Source of the DNA: Entoloma clypeatum
Lineage: Eukaryota; Basidiomycota; Agaricomycetes; Agaricales; Entolomataceae
Assembly: GCA_963565915.1 (NCBI GenBank)
Contig: OY751491.1
Coordinates: 3,162,001 to 3,226,000 of the forward strand
DNA: 64,000 nucleotides
Direction of reading: 5' to 3'
This document shows positions 45,073-56,631 of the stretch, piece after piece; the stretch's first letter is position 1, and every line of letters begins with the position of its first letter. A program made the position numbers and the translations under genes. A model generated the notes under the pieces. The model saw only the letters and a list, made by a program, of their open reading frames with translations. It was not told the origin of the DNA and made no database searches.

Positions 45073-47738
45073 ATGCTTTCTCTCGACCCCCTCCTCATCC
45101 AGTCCTTCCCCGCCCCCCCAACCTACATCCCTTCCACCCCAACCAGCCCAAACCCGCCCCCATGCCGCCCACCGTCCGTCCCACTCCCCCCCGTCCCGGG
45201 CCCCTCGCGTATCCTTGGCCAGGAGTCCTTTTTCCTCTTATCTTCAGTCAGCACGCGTTGTCGCCGCGCCTCAAAGGTCTCTCTTGCGTCTATAGACTCC
45301 GCCCGCACCAGGCCACCGTCCAGCTTCTCGCCGCCCCATAGCCCTCTTCATCTGCCAAAAAAAGATCGCAATGATAACCGCGGCGTTTTACTCAATCTGG
45401 ACCTCAACAGCGCCGTCAGTGACGCTGACTCCGACACCGACTTTCCTGCCCCCCCATCCAGCCCGTCCCGTACCCGCCTCCACAGAAACCACCGCGCTAA
45501 CGAGTCCATTTCCTCCATCGACATGCGTGACATTCTTGCCGCTACTGCTGGGTCCTCAGATACCGAAGAGCCCAACCTAAATTTGCCCCCCAGTCTCTCC
45601 TTCAGGCCTCGTACCCGTTCCTTTCCTGCACCGCCGCCCGCACACCCCCCTCCCAGTCCTGACATTGCCACCATCATTTCTTCCACTCCCAAGCCTTGCC
45701 GCTCACGCGTCTCCTCACTGTCGTCCGCTGCTTCCTCCAAGCACGATCTTAAGCGCCGTGTAAGCGACGGCATTCGTCAGAAATCAAAGCCAAAGCTTTG
45801 CACCTCTGAACCCCCCCTCCCAACCCCACGCTTATCATTGGATCCTGTCGACAGGCGTTCTTGGATAGACCATGACGAGTTTGGCCGTCCAATTCCGCTT
45901 CCTCTGTCTGTTTCCCCTCTTCCCATTGGCGACCGCACCTCTGTTGGCACTGACGAGGCAATGAATGGTCATGAAGACAGCTGGACCCTCAAGAGCCCCT
46001 GGGAAACCCACCCCAACGGCGGTGATGACGACCATGGTAATGGGAGCGACTCTAGTCTCGATATCCACACCCCTCTCCCGTTCGTTGTTTGCCTCTTTTC
46101 AAAGAACAATGCACTAATGCACCCTACAGACACTTGATGCTCAAGCACGGTCTCCTCTCTCCTCGATCCAAGCTTTTGGCTGGAAAAGACTTGCCCACTG
46201 CGGGACGAGAAAGCATGCTTTCACTTGGTGCGCCGCCCTTCCCCGCGATTATTTGCTGATCTCTAAATCTTTTTTTTTCATAGCTTCTACAAAAACAAAT
46301 GGCACCGGACTTCTCAAGGATTCGCGTGACACTGAGCATCGTCGCACCCGTCATCGCGATGGGCGACTACTTCGTGGCGGCATCGGCCTCACAACTGGTT
46401 TGGGTTGGAGTGATAGGTTCGTAATAATATTATCCATCCATCTTCTCTTTCTGACTCTCTTTATTCAGCGAGGACGAAGACGCACCTTCAGCGTTGACTC
46501 GGCGCCTTTCGACGCTCGCTCTATCCCGACGCTCCTCCTCTGCTTCCTTTGCTCCTTCTTCATCCTGTCGCTCGTCCCTCTCCCACTCTCTCTCCACACG
46601 GTCCCTTTCCTCATCTCATGGCCCATTTTCACAACTCTCACACGCTTCTTCTTTCTCCCATTACCCCCCTTCGTCATTCAACCACCATTCGAGCCCGCTG
46701 ACTCGGTCATGCTCCTCCGGGACACTCGTCGAATATGCCCACGATCGAGACGGAGAAAGCGAGTTTTACGACGAGCTGAACGAATGGGGTGTTATCGATA
46801 GCAGCAGATGGAGCAACGGTTCACAGACTTTGCCCTCCAACCTCCGCAAGTCGACCTCTTCCTCAAGCAGCTCACGTACCAGCTCTAGTACAACCTCGCG
46901 AACCCGCCCACGGAAGAGCTCCATTACTGCAGCCGCGCGGATCAGCGGTAGCGTGAGCAGCATCGGGATCCCCGAAGACCACGAGGGGGAGGAAAAGGAA
47001 GGCCTTCTTCCCAGCACCCGACTCACCCGCATGCGCACATCCTCCAGCAACAGGAGTAGCAGCACGAGCGCCTCGTCCCCTTCTACAGCGTCGACGCGAT
47101 CCATCCAGTTCCCTCTCACTCCGCAGGACAACGATATCAGCATTTCAACGACCCTGTGTGGCAGTACCACCGGCATAGGCCCTGCCCCTCTCTCGCGCGA
47201 AAAATCACTCCCGCCGCTTCCCCCGTCGCTCCGGCGGGTGTCGGGGAAATCATCAAACCTGAACGGGGTTTCCAGGCTGGGTCGTGGGATTGCGTTTCCG
47301 CGGCCTCCCAGCGAGGAGCAGGACGTCAGCACCAGGAGCACGGGCAACTTGGGGAGAAAAACGCCGACGTCGATTGGGAGGCCGAGCGGGGTGGTTTCCC
47401 CCCGACCGCTGCGCCTCGCGTCGGCCCCGCAGCTGGCGCATTCGACGTCGTCGCCGCAGCTTGCACAGGCTCAGGTACAGGCGAGGGACAGGCCTGCGGT
47501 GCCTGTTCCGTCGGTTGCGGCTACTAGCTCGTCGTCGCATCAGCTGCGTGCGCCTGTTGCTATGAGGTCGACGATCACGCCGGTTGAGGTGAAGCCGAGG
47601 CCAAGGACGGGGACGGGGATGGTGTATAGGAGTGCAGGGGGCCCGAGTAAGTTGAGGTTGCCTTCGTCGACGTTGGGGCCATCGTCGTCGTCGGGTAGGG
47701 CGTCTGTTGCTGGAGGGAGGGTGCCAGTGCCGATTTGA
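45073..47738 (+). CDS. Large Ser/Pro-rich low-complexity protein, unknown function
   Basis: Four exons join in one frame: one from 45073 to about 46080, a second (HLMLKHGLLSPRSKLL), a third (ASTKTNGTGLLKD), and a long last exon to 47738, for roughly 810 residues. The sequence is mostly Ser, Pro, Thr and Arg, with many SP/TP sites, Ser homopolymers (STSSSSSSRTSSS) and a few better conserved islands (RRSWIDHDEFGRPIPLP, SESEFYDELNEWGVIDSSRW-like segment around 46750). Only such islands are likely folded or peptide-binding. It could be a phospho-regulated scaffold; I do not recognise a family. The Cys/Pro-rich start and frame are supported by clean GT-AG joins. Confidence 0.68.
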
Positions 47739-48383
47739 GGCAATTGAGGTGGGGGGGGGGGGGCTTTGGAACGACTGGATTCACTTTTTGGGGTGGGCTT
47801 ACATGATGAGGCGACAGAACGGGCTTGGGCGGAAAGGGATTTTTTTGGATTCTTTGGGGGAAGAGACTTGGTCGTCACTTCCTTCGGATCCTGTCCTGGG
47901 TCGCTTTTTTTTTCATATTTATTCTCTCTTCTTAGATGAAGATTTTTTTTTTTTTGGAGATCTAGGTAGAGCTGTACTATAAATTTCTTTCTTTTCTTTC
48001 TTGCATCGCACACTCTGTCCTTTCACGATATCTTTCCATTATTTTTGCACTATGACATACCTTACTATACTCTGAACATCACTATACCAATCTCCTGCAC
48101 ATGTTCGTTAACGTTTACAGTTTCTTCTATATTCTTTGTGCTTTTTCATGCACACGATCTATCGTTTATGATCTATATGCAATATATAGCCCACCTATGC
48201 TTTTTTAACATTGCGATTTTCTCTTTTAGAGGGCCAGATGTAAGTATTTGAGCAGAAATCTCAATTGAGCGTGATTTGTACATGCAGCTGGATGCCGCTT
48301 TGGGGCCCACTGGTTGTTGACCAACGATTAAGAGCACCCCATTGCAAAGATCTACTGATATTAATACTAATACATCTTTTCGT
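47739..48383. other. Convergent interval with homopolymer tracts
   Basis: Between two convergent stop codons, rich in long G (about 47752-47763) and T runs (near 47907-47915 and 47945-47956). Probably 3' UTRs; pyrimidine tracts may act in 3' end formation. Confidence 0.5.
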
Positions 48384-51300
48384 CTATTGATACCACCTCT
48401 CCCTCAGTTGCTTCCTCCTCACCATCGGCCGCGTAATCGCAATAGCCAACGCAAGGCCTAGCACCGTAAACACCAGCTGTGCCTTGTTGAAGTTCTCGCT
48501 CAGCACATCAAACTCGCCAGAGGGAGTGACGCGCGTCAGGAACATGTCCAGCCCGAACGCAAATACGAGCGATGTAGATTCCAGGAGGGCGGGCGAGGTT
48601 ACGATCTTGTGGACATTGGCCACCTTGGGGGAAAGGACATGGGGGATGAGTTGGAAAGAGCCAGAGGTAAGAGACGAGATACATACCTCGTAATTATGTG
48701 ACAACACGCGCCGAGGATCATAGGCGATGACAGGCTCGTATGGGACAAGGAACTCTTCCTGCTCCTCACTGGTGGTCTTGCGATTTGGCCGGCGTGGGTT
48801 GAGGAGCAACCGCTGGATTGATTGTATTTGGTGGTTGCGACTAGCGACTGGATATATCGTGAGTACAGCCGACGATAGGCAAAGGTGATGAAAACGTACC
48901 AATGAGGTCTTTGCTCGTGATCCCGAACTTGGTCGTCGTCGGTGCAAGGGCCGTGATCGCATGGGGATAGACATATGACTGTTCAAAAGCTAAAACGTTG
49001 GTGTTCCCGCTTGAATATGCTGACATGTCCAAGCTGTGAAGAGTATGAGTTAACACTTTGGGAAGACAAACAGCAACATGCCTGCGAGTCTTCTGGTCCA
49101 CCCCATTCCCCTCGTACAGCTCAACAGTAACAACCCTCCACCCCTTCGCCTCTCCACCCACATCATAATAATGGTACACCAGCCAATTCTCCACCAAGGA
49201 AACCTTCACATCGCACTGCCCCTCAACCGCAGGCAGCGCCGCCCGATATACCACAGTGCCCTTGGCCGAATCCAGCACATACACCCCACACATTTTCCCC
49301 GCCGCAGGCGTATGAGGCGCGCTCAGCATCACCACCATCCTCGGATTCAAGTACTTGTAAAGCGTCGTGCGGTTACCCAACACCTTCCCGAAACTCGCGG
49401 CCCCACTTCTACTCGCCCCGCTCGACCTGAACGGAGGAACCAAGCTCCGGATATCCTCTCCTTTCGGCAAGGAGAACGTCCACGTCGGATACGCGACGTA
49501 CTTGTCCGACAGGTCGTTGTTGAGTTGAAGCTTGTGCCCCAGGAGCCGCTTCTGCCCGCTCCCAGGAACGGATTTGCCGTCATCAGTCCCAGCTCGCAGT
49601 GGAAAGTACAGCGAGTCTGCGTAGTGTGTGAGGGTGGCCTGGGTTTCGGGGGTGTCTGGGTAAGGGTAGACCTGGAGGAATTCGTCCAGAAGGAGGAAGG
49701 CTTTTGCTGTAGGAACAGGGGTCGACGCTGTGGTTCTGTATTTCGACTTCTTCTTTTCCTTCTTGGTCTTCGGTTTAGGTTGATTACTCGCGGCGAGCGA
49801 CGCGTCGGTTGCAGGGTCAAGGAGGAAGGCATCGACAATGGGACCTTGGATGATCTCGAACCCTTCAATGGGCTCTTGTGTAGCTGCGTTTGCCGCAGCT
49901 CTGGCGTCGGCGCCGGTAAGAGCATCGATATGGAATATCACTGTGTCCACGAGACTCTGAAAAGATAATTAGCACAGAGCGTGAAAGTTGGGAAAAGTAG
50001 TGACGCACATTGCTAGCCCGCCGCTGCGTGACCATAACAACATCCCTTCCTTGCTCTCCGAACCCACCATGGATTTTGATGGGCGTAACTGTACCACCAA
50101 CCTCCCCCACCCAGCCCAGCCCAAAGACCCGGCTCCATAGTATCTCCCCGTTGCTCGCGTCAAGCCCGAACATCTTTCCATGGCCGGTACCAATAACCAA
50201 GACCTGGCGAAATCCGAAAGGGTCTCTCGTCAAAGTTCCGTTGGTTATTGACTGCCTTGTTGGACTTGTGGTCGTGGCAGGGGTCCCGGTAACGAAGCGA
50301 TTAACAAAGTTGACGGCGTATTGAGGGAAGTTCTGTCCGAGGTGAGTAGGTGATCCTCCGCATGTCTAACACGCTAGGACTGACCTTGGCGTCACCTATC
50401 TGCCGGCTCAGTCTCTGAACAACCCCTTCTTCCTTCCCTGGACCTTTCCCTTTCTCGTCAACAGTCTGTGCCTCGGGCAACTCGACAAATTCAGCCACTG
50501 TCGCAGTGGCGAGGGATTCCTCACGGGTCCACTTTTCTTGAGGTGCCGCTCTTTTCGTTCCCCCTTCGTCAGTCGTGGTTCCAAGGTGCCATGACTGAAC
50601 AGCACCTGTGCTAGTTGTGAAGAGGATGGACGCAGTATTGGGGAGCAGTCTCGCCTAACTCGAGATAAACATCAGTACATTCCAAAGATGCATATAACGG
50701 CCTACGTGATTGATGATTCCGTGGTTGACGGTGTCGAATGGGAAGAACATTGTCAGCTCGTTCACTACAGGCGCCGCAGCGCCAATCTTAAATGTGTCCA
50801 CCTTCATTCTCTGTCACAATCAAATCAGAGGCGTGAAGTGCAGGTATACAGAGATCACGCAGACCTGCATCGGATGCACCCAATAAATTCTGGATACAAA
50901 CATCTCTCCGGCATCTACATCGATGCCACCCGCCCATAGGGACTCTGTTCTCTCCTCCCTGTCCCCAGCATTCAGCTCCCAAAACTCCTTCAAATTTCCT
51001 CCTTCGATTCCAACAAGGTGTTCGGTACCATCTTCTTCGATTGCTACAACATATCCTTGTGCACTCAAGCCGACGTCTGCAAATCTCGTGAACGATGTCT
51101 TCCCGCCCTTCTTCTGCAGCCACGCAGGGATAGACTTGAGGTCGGGCGTGAGCGAGAAAGATTTGAGGAGTCCGTTTTCGAGCCAGAGAACATGGGGTGT
51201 ACTGGTGGGGTTGGCAGAAGTCAGAGCAAGGTACGAACCAGAATCTTTGATGGCTGAAGGGATATGCCCGTCTAGAAGCAGCGCTCCGGTAGAGGAGTTG

Positions 51301-52103
51301 AGAGCAGTGATGTGGAGAGTATAATCCGCGAATGATTTGGATAGACCGACGACATAGGTAGCATCGGGAGTGGGGACAATGTCTGAGTATATCGTGAGGG
51401 AGCTGCGTTCAGGTGTATGAGCATCATTTGCTGCTAGATTCTGGAGAAGAACATACGTCTGATCCGGCGCAGACCATGTCCAAAGGATTTCTTTGGTCGC
51501 GCTGTCAGTTTTAGCAACAGTGTGGCCTTTGGTTAGAGCGTAAATGGACTTCGTATCCGTATCAAAAGCAATGTAATTCGCGACATGCTGTGGTTCGGGG
51601 AGATGACCTAATTCTGGGTCGTGTAAACGTTTTTCGAGAATCAGGTGTCCTGTGAGGGCATCGAAAAGGCGAAGAGTGGAACCACCGGGGCCAGAAAGAG
51701 TTGCAACGGCTGCATAAGATGAGCAAAACATCTTGTCAGTATATACGCGAAAGCACCGTACAGTTTCCATGCTTGTAGAAGCTAGATATGCGGTCGTCGG
51801 GTTCGTATACGGATCTCCAGGCTGCCCAAAGTTAATCGGAGTGTGGAACAGCGATGCGGAACACAAGGACGCACCAACAGCTCCATCGGTTGAATTAAGT
51901 GCAGCAAGGACATTGTTCCCTGTTGCGGTGAGTATCAGGTTGGTGTCCGTACCAGGTACGGAATGAAAAATGGGTGCAGTGACCGCCGTGCCGATGACAG
52001 GAACACCAATCAGTTGCTTGTGCCAATCGACGACGCCGACGTCGGATTCATGGAGGGCATATGAGGGGGCAGCGAGCAAGAGGACCTGCAGGAAGGCCCA
52101 CAT
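48384..52103 (-). CDS. EMC1: ER membrane protein complex subunit 1 (EMC1)
   Basis: The start at 52103 gives a signal peptide (MWAFLQVLLLAAPSYALHES) followed by the luminal beta-propeller with VGVVDWHKQLIGVPV, PGTDTNLILTATGNNVLAAL and repeated strand motifs. The DUF1620 C-terminal half includes FGFRQVLVIGTGHGKMFGLD, NPRMVVMLSAPHTPAAGKM, AFEQSYVYPHAITALAPTTT and GITSKDLIVASRNHQ. One TM helix (AQLVFTVLGLALAIAITRP) and a short cytosolic tail (MVRRKQLRERWYQ) end the protein, as in EMC1 families. The whole is about 1000 residues over several exons. EMC inserts tail-anchored and multipass proteins into the ER membrane; EMC1 is the large luminal scaffold. The insert around KTKKEKKKSKYRT looks lineage-specific. 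Confidence 0.93.
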
Positions 52104-52344
52104 CGTGGTTGACGTCCGTTGAGATAGTAAGTACAGCCGACCTCGAGCTCTCACACGACGTGTTCATGTCTATTTATAACGCCAACTACTCAAATGTCGA
52201 CTCGGGGTCAACAACATGGATTTGCAGAAACTAAAAAGATACATGGAAAGGACAAACATGCAACCCCTGTTGACACCAATTTCAATATCAAACGCACCGC
52301 TGCAGTTCTATAAAACCAGCTTCAAAATTTGGATCCCATGACGA

Positions 52345-53535
52345 TTATCCTCTAGTCGCTACATTCGCAGTCGAAATATTTGGTGCTGGACCTTTCAATG
52401 CCGCGACATGAGGCCCAAGTTGGAGTGCCTCCACGAGCGTTTCTTCACAGGGCCCCAAAAAAAGAAAATCAGCATCTGAGTCTCCCAAACTACGCTCGAT
52501 GTTGAACACGGCAACTTTTCCGCCGTTCTCCTGTACTCGTTCTGCATAGTCTGAGGCCGGAGTAACCTATTGTTATTCCCCAGAGCGCAAGCAGCAAAGC
52601 GTAAAATTGTAAAAGATCTTGATCAATTAGAAGTAGAAAGACACACTGTCGAGCTTGTCCCGATGACAAGACATAGATCCGCCGCTTCCACGATATCGTC
52701 TATGGTCTCTAGGTGGTGAGGCATCTCACCAAACCAGACAACACCAGGGCGGGCGAGAGCTCCGCATTTGGTGCACCGCGGCAGATCTGTTTCGGCGATG
52801 ATAGGTTCAGATCGCCTTGCAGCTACCAGTGTCTCTGTGCCCTTCAAAGCTAGACAAATGGGAGAGGACGCGTTGAATTCGACGTGACCACATGCTTCGT
52901 CACTGCAGAGGACATCTAGAAGTCGCCCATGCATTTCAATAAGAGAAGGGGTATCGGCCTCTGTTTTCGAGGGTGATGATGCCGCTTGGGTCTGATGAAC
53001 GGATGTCAGGGAACGTCTGGCAAGGCCATCGACATTCTGGGTAACATGGTGAAAGGTGATATCTTGAGAGAGGCCCATCTCAGTGCGAATGAAAGGGATT
53101 GAAAGAAGGGAAAGCGCTGCATGGGCTGAGCAGCTTTTAACCTGGAGCACAGTCCAGATTCACCACAATCAGACAACGATAAACTTACGCTTCACGCCTG
53201 TAATGATAAAACTGCCAGATCAGGGAAGGGTTCTTTGCGAAAGCTTCAGGAGTCGCAAGACTCATTACATCGTATGTTCGCCAAAACCCCCCTTGTCCTC
53301 GGAACGTTGGAATCCCTTTATGATGGAAGACATTTATCAAAGTTGTTTCAATGTCAAAACGGACAAAAATGAACCTGAGGCTGCAGAAAGACCAGCACCG
53401 GTTATTGCTACGATGTGTTTTGAGTCCTGGAAGGCCTTGTCGAAACCTCTGTATTTCTAAGGATCCTGCCATGAGCAGGTGCAGCACGTTATGTCACGTC
53501 ACGCGTTGATCCATCGAACGCGTCTCGACGTCCAT
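52345..53535 (-). CDS. Sirtuin, class III (SIRT5-type) NAD-dependent protein deacylase
   Basis: Splicing gives [11 protein letters not shown] then [19 protein letters not shown], the NAD site [20 protein letters not shown], the substrate-pocket motif FYHYRREA, the catalytic [10 protein letters not shown], four zinc cysteines (CSDEAC and CTKC), [23 protein letters not shown] and a C-terminus with VFNIERS and [12 protein letters not shown]. In SIRT5 the pair Tyr-x-x-Arg of the pocket binds the carboxylate of succinyl or malonyl lysine; YHYR here keeps it, so desuccinylase/demalonylase activity is likely (inference from known family). The start codon lies 26 bp from that of the BTB gene. A shorter start at 53514 (MDQR) is possible. 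Stop TAA at 52345. Confidence 0.9.
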
Positions 53536-53561
53536 GCTCGCTCACTGACCACATTGGCGAC
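53536..53561. promoter_or_regulatory. 26-bp gap between divergent start codons (sirtuin/BTB)
   Basis: The sirtuin start (53535) and BTB gene start (53562) face away from each other with only 26 bp between. Their 5' UTRs must overlap or the promoters sit inside the neighbouring coding sequence. Confidence 0.6.
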
Positions 53562-55494
53562 ATGTCTGACGCTGCTAGTGATGTCGAGGCACCTACAGGA
53601 GCATCCCCTAGCCAGAATAGCAAATCATCAGGTTCTCCAAGCGTTTCTACTCCTGGAAAGACATCTTCGAGTCAACAGCCTGAGGATCCACATGGCAGCG
53701 AAGTGGATGAGCTCTCCGACTCTGGAGATCCACCTACAGAATCTTTGCCCCACGCTACCCAGCAGCCAGCCACGCCACGTCCATTTCCTCTCTCACCTCC
53801 AGTTTTGACACAGGCCCTGGATGAGTCTGACTCTCATTCTGATGACGCTGTTTCAGATACTGACAATCTGCCAACACTCATCGAGATGCTAGCCAAAACA
53901 CGGCCCTCACAGAAGTCCAACCAGGGGTGCAGTTCAGGGTGCACCTCCACCATGACTATGGCATCAGCATCAAGCTCTAAAATGAACCGCAAGTCTCACA
54001 TCCGTACCACCCCGATCAAACGCCCCCCTACCGATAGTCCTCGCCTTCCCAATTTTTCTCCCACTCGCTCTGCACGGAAGGAATACAACCTTGTAACAAC
54101 TCCTCGTGGGGAATACATCGAAATTCTGTCGTCCGATAATGAATTACCACCCTCACCCCTCCAAGGTATGCTCCCATATGCATAGCTGACACACCACCTA
54201 TGCCTTCTTCTCATCCTAGTTGCAGCCATGCCCAGCGCTTTCCAGACCCAACGACCCAGACCCGTCGCCAAACAGAAAAGAAAACGTGCACGTTCTGAAT
54301 CTTCAGCCACCGTAGCTGCTCCCATAGCAGCATCTCCTTCCTCGCCGCAAATCGGGGCTCACGCTTCCTCATCCCTCTCACGCTTCCCACTTCCCAGAAA
54401 ACGAGCAAGGCTTGAAAATACACCTGTCCAACACAGAAAACACCCGGTTCATTGGCAACTGGACGGAAACGTCCTTGTGCAAGCCGGCCCAGTGCGTTTC
54501 AAGCTTCACCGTAGCCGCCTATCACGCCAAAGTATCTGGTTTCGCGAGGCCTTCGAGAAAGCGGCAAAAGCGGCAACACCGGAGGCCAATGTTATTTTTT
54601 TGGATCCTAAGGAGGTAAAACTGAAGGATTTCGAGGTCTTGCTGGACGCGTTAGACAATGCTATGTATGTATATCCTTTCCTTTATGCCTTGTCTTTTGT
54701 CTAATGTAATATCCAGCACCTTTGTGTACACCCCGCCGTCCTTCCGTACAATGGCGTCCATCTTACGCGCCTCTTATGCACTCGCCTTTCAAGGGTTTGA
54801 AGAATGGGCCATTCAATATCTCCAAAGCATGTGGTCCCCGCGTCTTGAGGATCTCACCACTGACCGCATCCCTTTCGCCACGGAGAGCATCATGCTGGCA
54901 CGGAGATGCAAGGTGCCAGGTGTCCTTAAACGCGCCATGTATGAACTCGTCCGGCTTGAAGGGTTCGGACAGCATGTTGAGGATGACGGGGAGGATGTTT
55001 ATGAGAGGAGAGACGAAAAGGACGAAAGGCAAGGGCTTCCGACTTCGGTAGTGGCTGCGCTGGTGAGGGGAAGAGAGAAGCTGACCAGCATGTGGATGCT
55101 GGCTGCTGCTGCGTTACTGAAGGACTTCGAGCCTTGCGCTGGCGAGACCACCCCTACTCCAACTGATGTTGCTGCTCGTCCGAGTACAAGCACCGATCCC
55201 GACGCACTCCCCACTCCCACCCCCTCTCAGCCGTCTGCTCTCCCAAATCAGTGCACCACGCTCAGTGTTTCCCTTTCGATCCAAGCACATACGAAAATCG
55301 TCCACACATCAGGAATCTTTGAAGACTTCCATGCGGATCCTCTCTGTGGGCTTCAAGCACTCATCAACGCACCATGGGTTGAGGAAGGGTTTTGCAGTGC
55401 TTGCGTGGAACGCCGACAAACAATATGGAGCTCAAAGAAAGAACGGGTTTGGGAAAACCTGTCTATATGGTTTGCGTTGAACGATGGAGACTGA
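53562..55494 (+). CDS. BTB/POZ-domain protein with disordered N-terminus
   Basis: Three exons. The first ends near 54165 and encodes a Ser/Pro/Asp-rich stretch (MSDAASDVEAPTGASPSQNS), with ARKEYNLVTTPRGEYIEILS near its end. The second adds a basic stretch (KQKRKRARSESS, RFPLPRKRARLE) resembling nuclear-localisation signals, then the start of a BTB fold (HWQLDGNVLVQAGPVRFKLH, RSRLSRQSIWFREAFE, NVIFLDPKEVKLKDFEVLL). The third continues the fold (VYTPPSFRTMASILRASYAL) and a helical C-terminal half (GFEEWAIQYLQSMWSPR, AFATESIMLARRCKVP-type). BTB domains dimerise or bind Cullin 3; many agaricomycete genomes carry hundreds. Function here is unknown; nuclear location is inferred. Confidence 0.82.
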
Positions 55495-55910
55495 TCTGTT
55501 GACTTTCATAAGTAAGCTTGAGCACTTATGACTGTTTTATGTAAATATATATATACCTGTGAATGTTGAATGCAATTTCAACTCGCAGCAACTAATCGTC
55601 GAGGAGAAAATATATATTGTGAAGCTTATTGTACAGGATGTTGGTTTTTCGAGAGGATAATGGCTGGCTTTGAACAGCTGCATAATACAAGCTCGAGGGA
55701 CGGGAGATTATCCATTTAACATGAAATATAGTTCAAGGAACATGGGTGCTTTATATGTGTTATGAGAGTACGGCGGGAAGTGGTATACTTTAGGATTGGT
55801 AGTCGCCGGACACAGTAGAAACGACGCGACATTACCACAGAATACGTGGAGAGGGAACATGTATAATTATAATATCAAACAGTCATGCAGAAACCCCAAC
55901 GACGAACACC
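55495..55910. other. Gene-free convergent interval
   Basis: About 0.42 kb of AT-rich 3' flanks of two converging genes, with TATATATA-type stretches near 55545. No other feature. Confidence 0.5.
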
Positions 55911-56373
55911 TTAAATGGCCCCATTCTCCCTCAACACCTGCTCGGCATGCTCCTTGGCTTCTTCGGAGACTCGCGGGTCTGGGTGGCGAGGATAAGTCTC
56001 TGGAATCAATGGACAACATAAAGGACACTTACTCTTCAAAGTCGCCTTGTACCCTCCCAAGACGTTTCCGGGGTTAGGGCCCTCCTTGACATGTTCGCCT
56101 ATGTGGCTGATATCAAACGACATGCAACGAAATCCAGTGTCACAACTTGCCTGTGTCCGTAGGCTTAGCTGAAGAGTTGGCGCTGGTGCCCATCTCATGC
56201 AGGCGCTGCTCAGCCCTTTCCTTGGCCTCCTCGGACACGTTGGGGTTCTTGATAGCAGCTTTGAGCCCGCCAGCGACTTGGTTGGGGTTCTTATCCTCGG
56301 TAGGGTTTACTATGCGGGGATCAGCTCAACAAAAAAGGCGGCGGCGGAAAAGGAGGGACGGACTGGATGCCAT
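55911..56373 (-). CDS. Conidiation protein 6 (Con-6) family small protein
   Basis: Four exons (56364-56373, 56151-56309, 56033-56098, 55911-55978) give 100 residues. Two tandem Con-6 repeats are plain: NPNQVAGGLKAAIKNPNVSE (residues about 11-30, then EAKERAEQRLHEMG) and NPGNVLGGYKATLKNPRVSE followed by EAKEHAEQVLREN. Con-6 proteins (PF10346) are small, hydrophilic and induced in conidiation, spores or stress. Exon 1 is just 10 nt (MAS plus one base). The second intron (56099-56150) is GC-AG with donor GCAAGT. Confidence 0.92.
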
Positions 56374-56631
56374 TGTACGTTGTGGGTGGTTGAAATTGAG
56401 AGTCAAGTTGTTGGGGGCGTACGATGCGCCTTTGGGGTTTATATACCTCGCCCGCACAAAGACGACGTCACTTCTTGACGTAGCTCGATCTGACAAGTTA
56501 TCCTGACGTCAGCCGCTTTTGATCTTCACGCCTTGGACAAGCCATTGAATAGTGGTACCATATACTATCATATCTTCAGCGTTGGTATGATCAATGTGCA
56601 GTAGGTGTAACTGGAGAAAGCTTGCCAATCG

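Noticed and set aside
49078..49968. 296-residue open frame on the plus strand
   Set aside because: It is antisense to EMC1 exons, whose minus-strand translation has clear family motifs; codon mirror effect.
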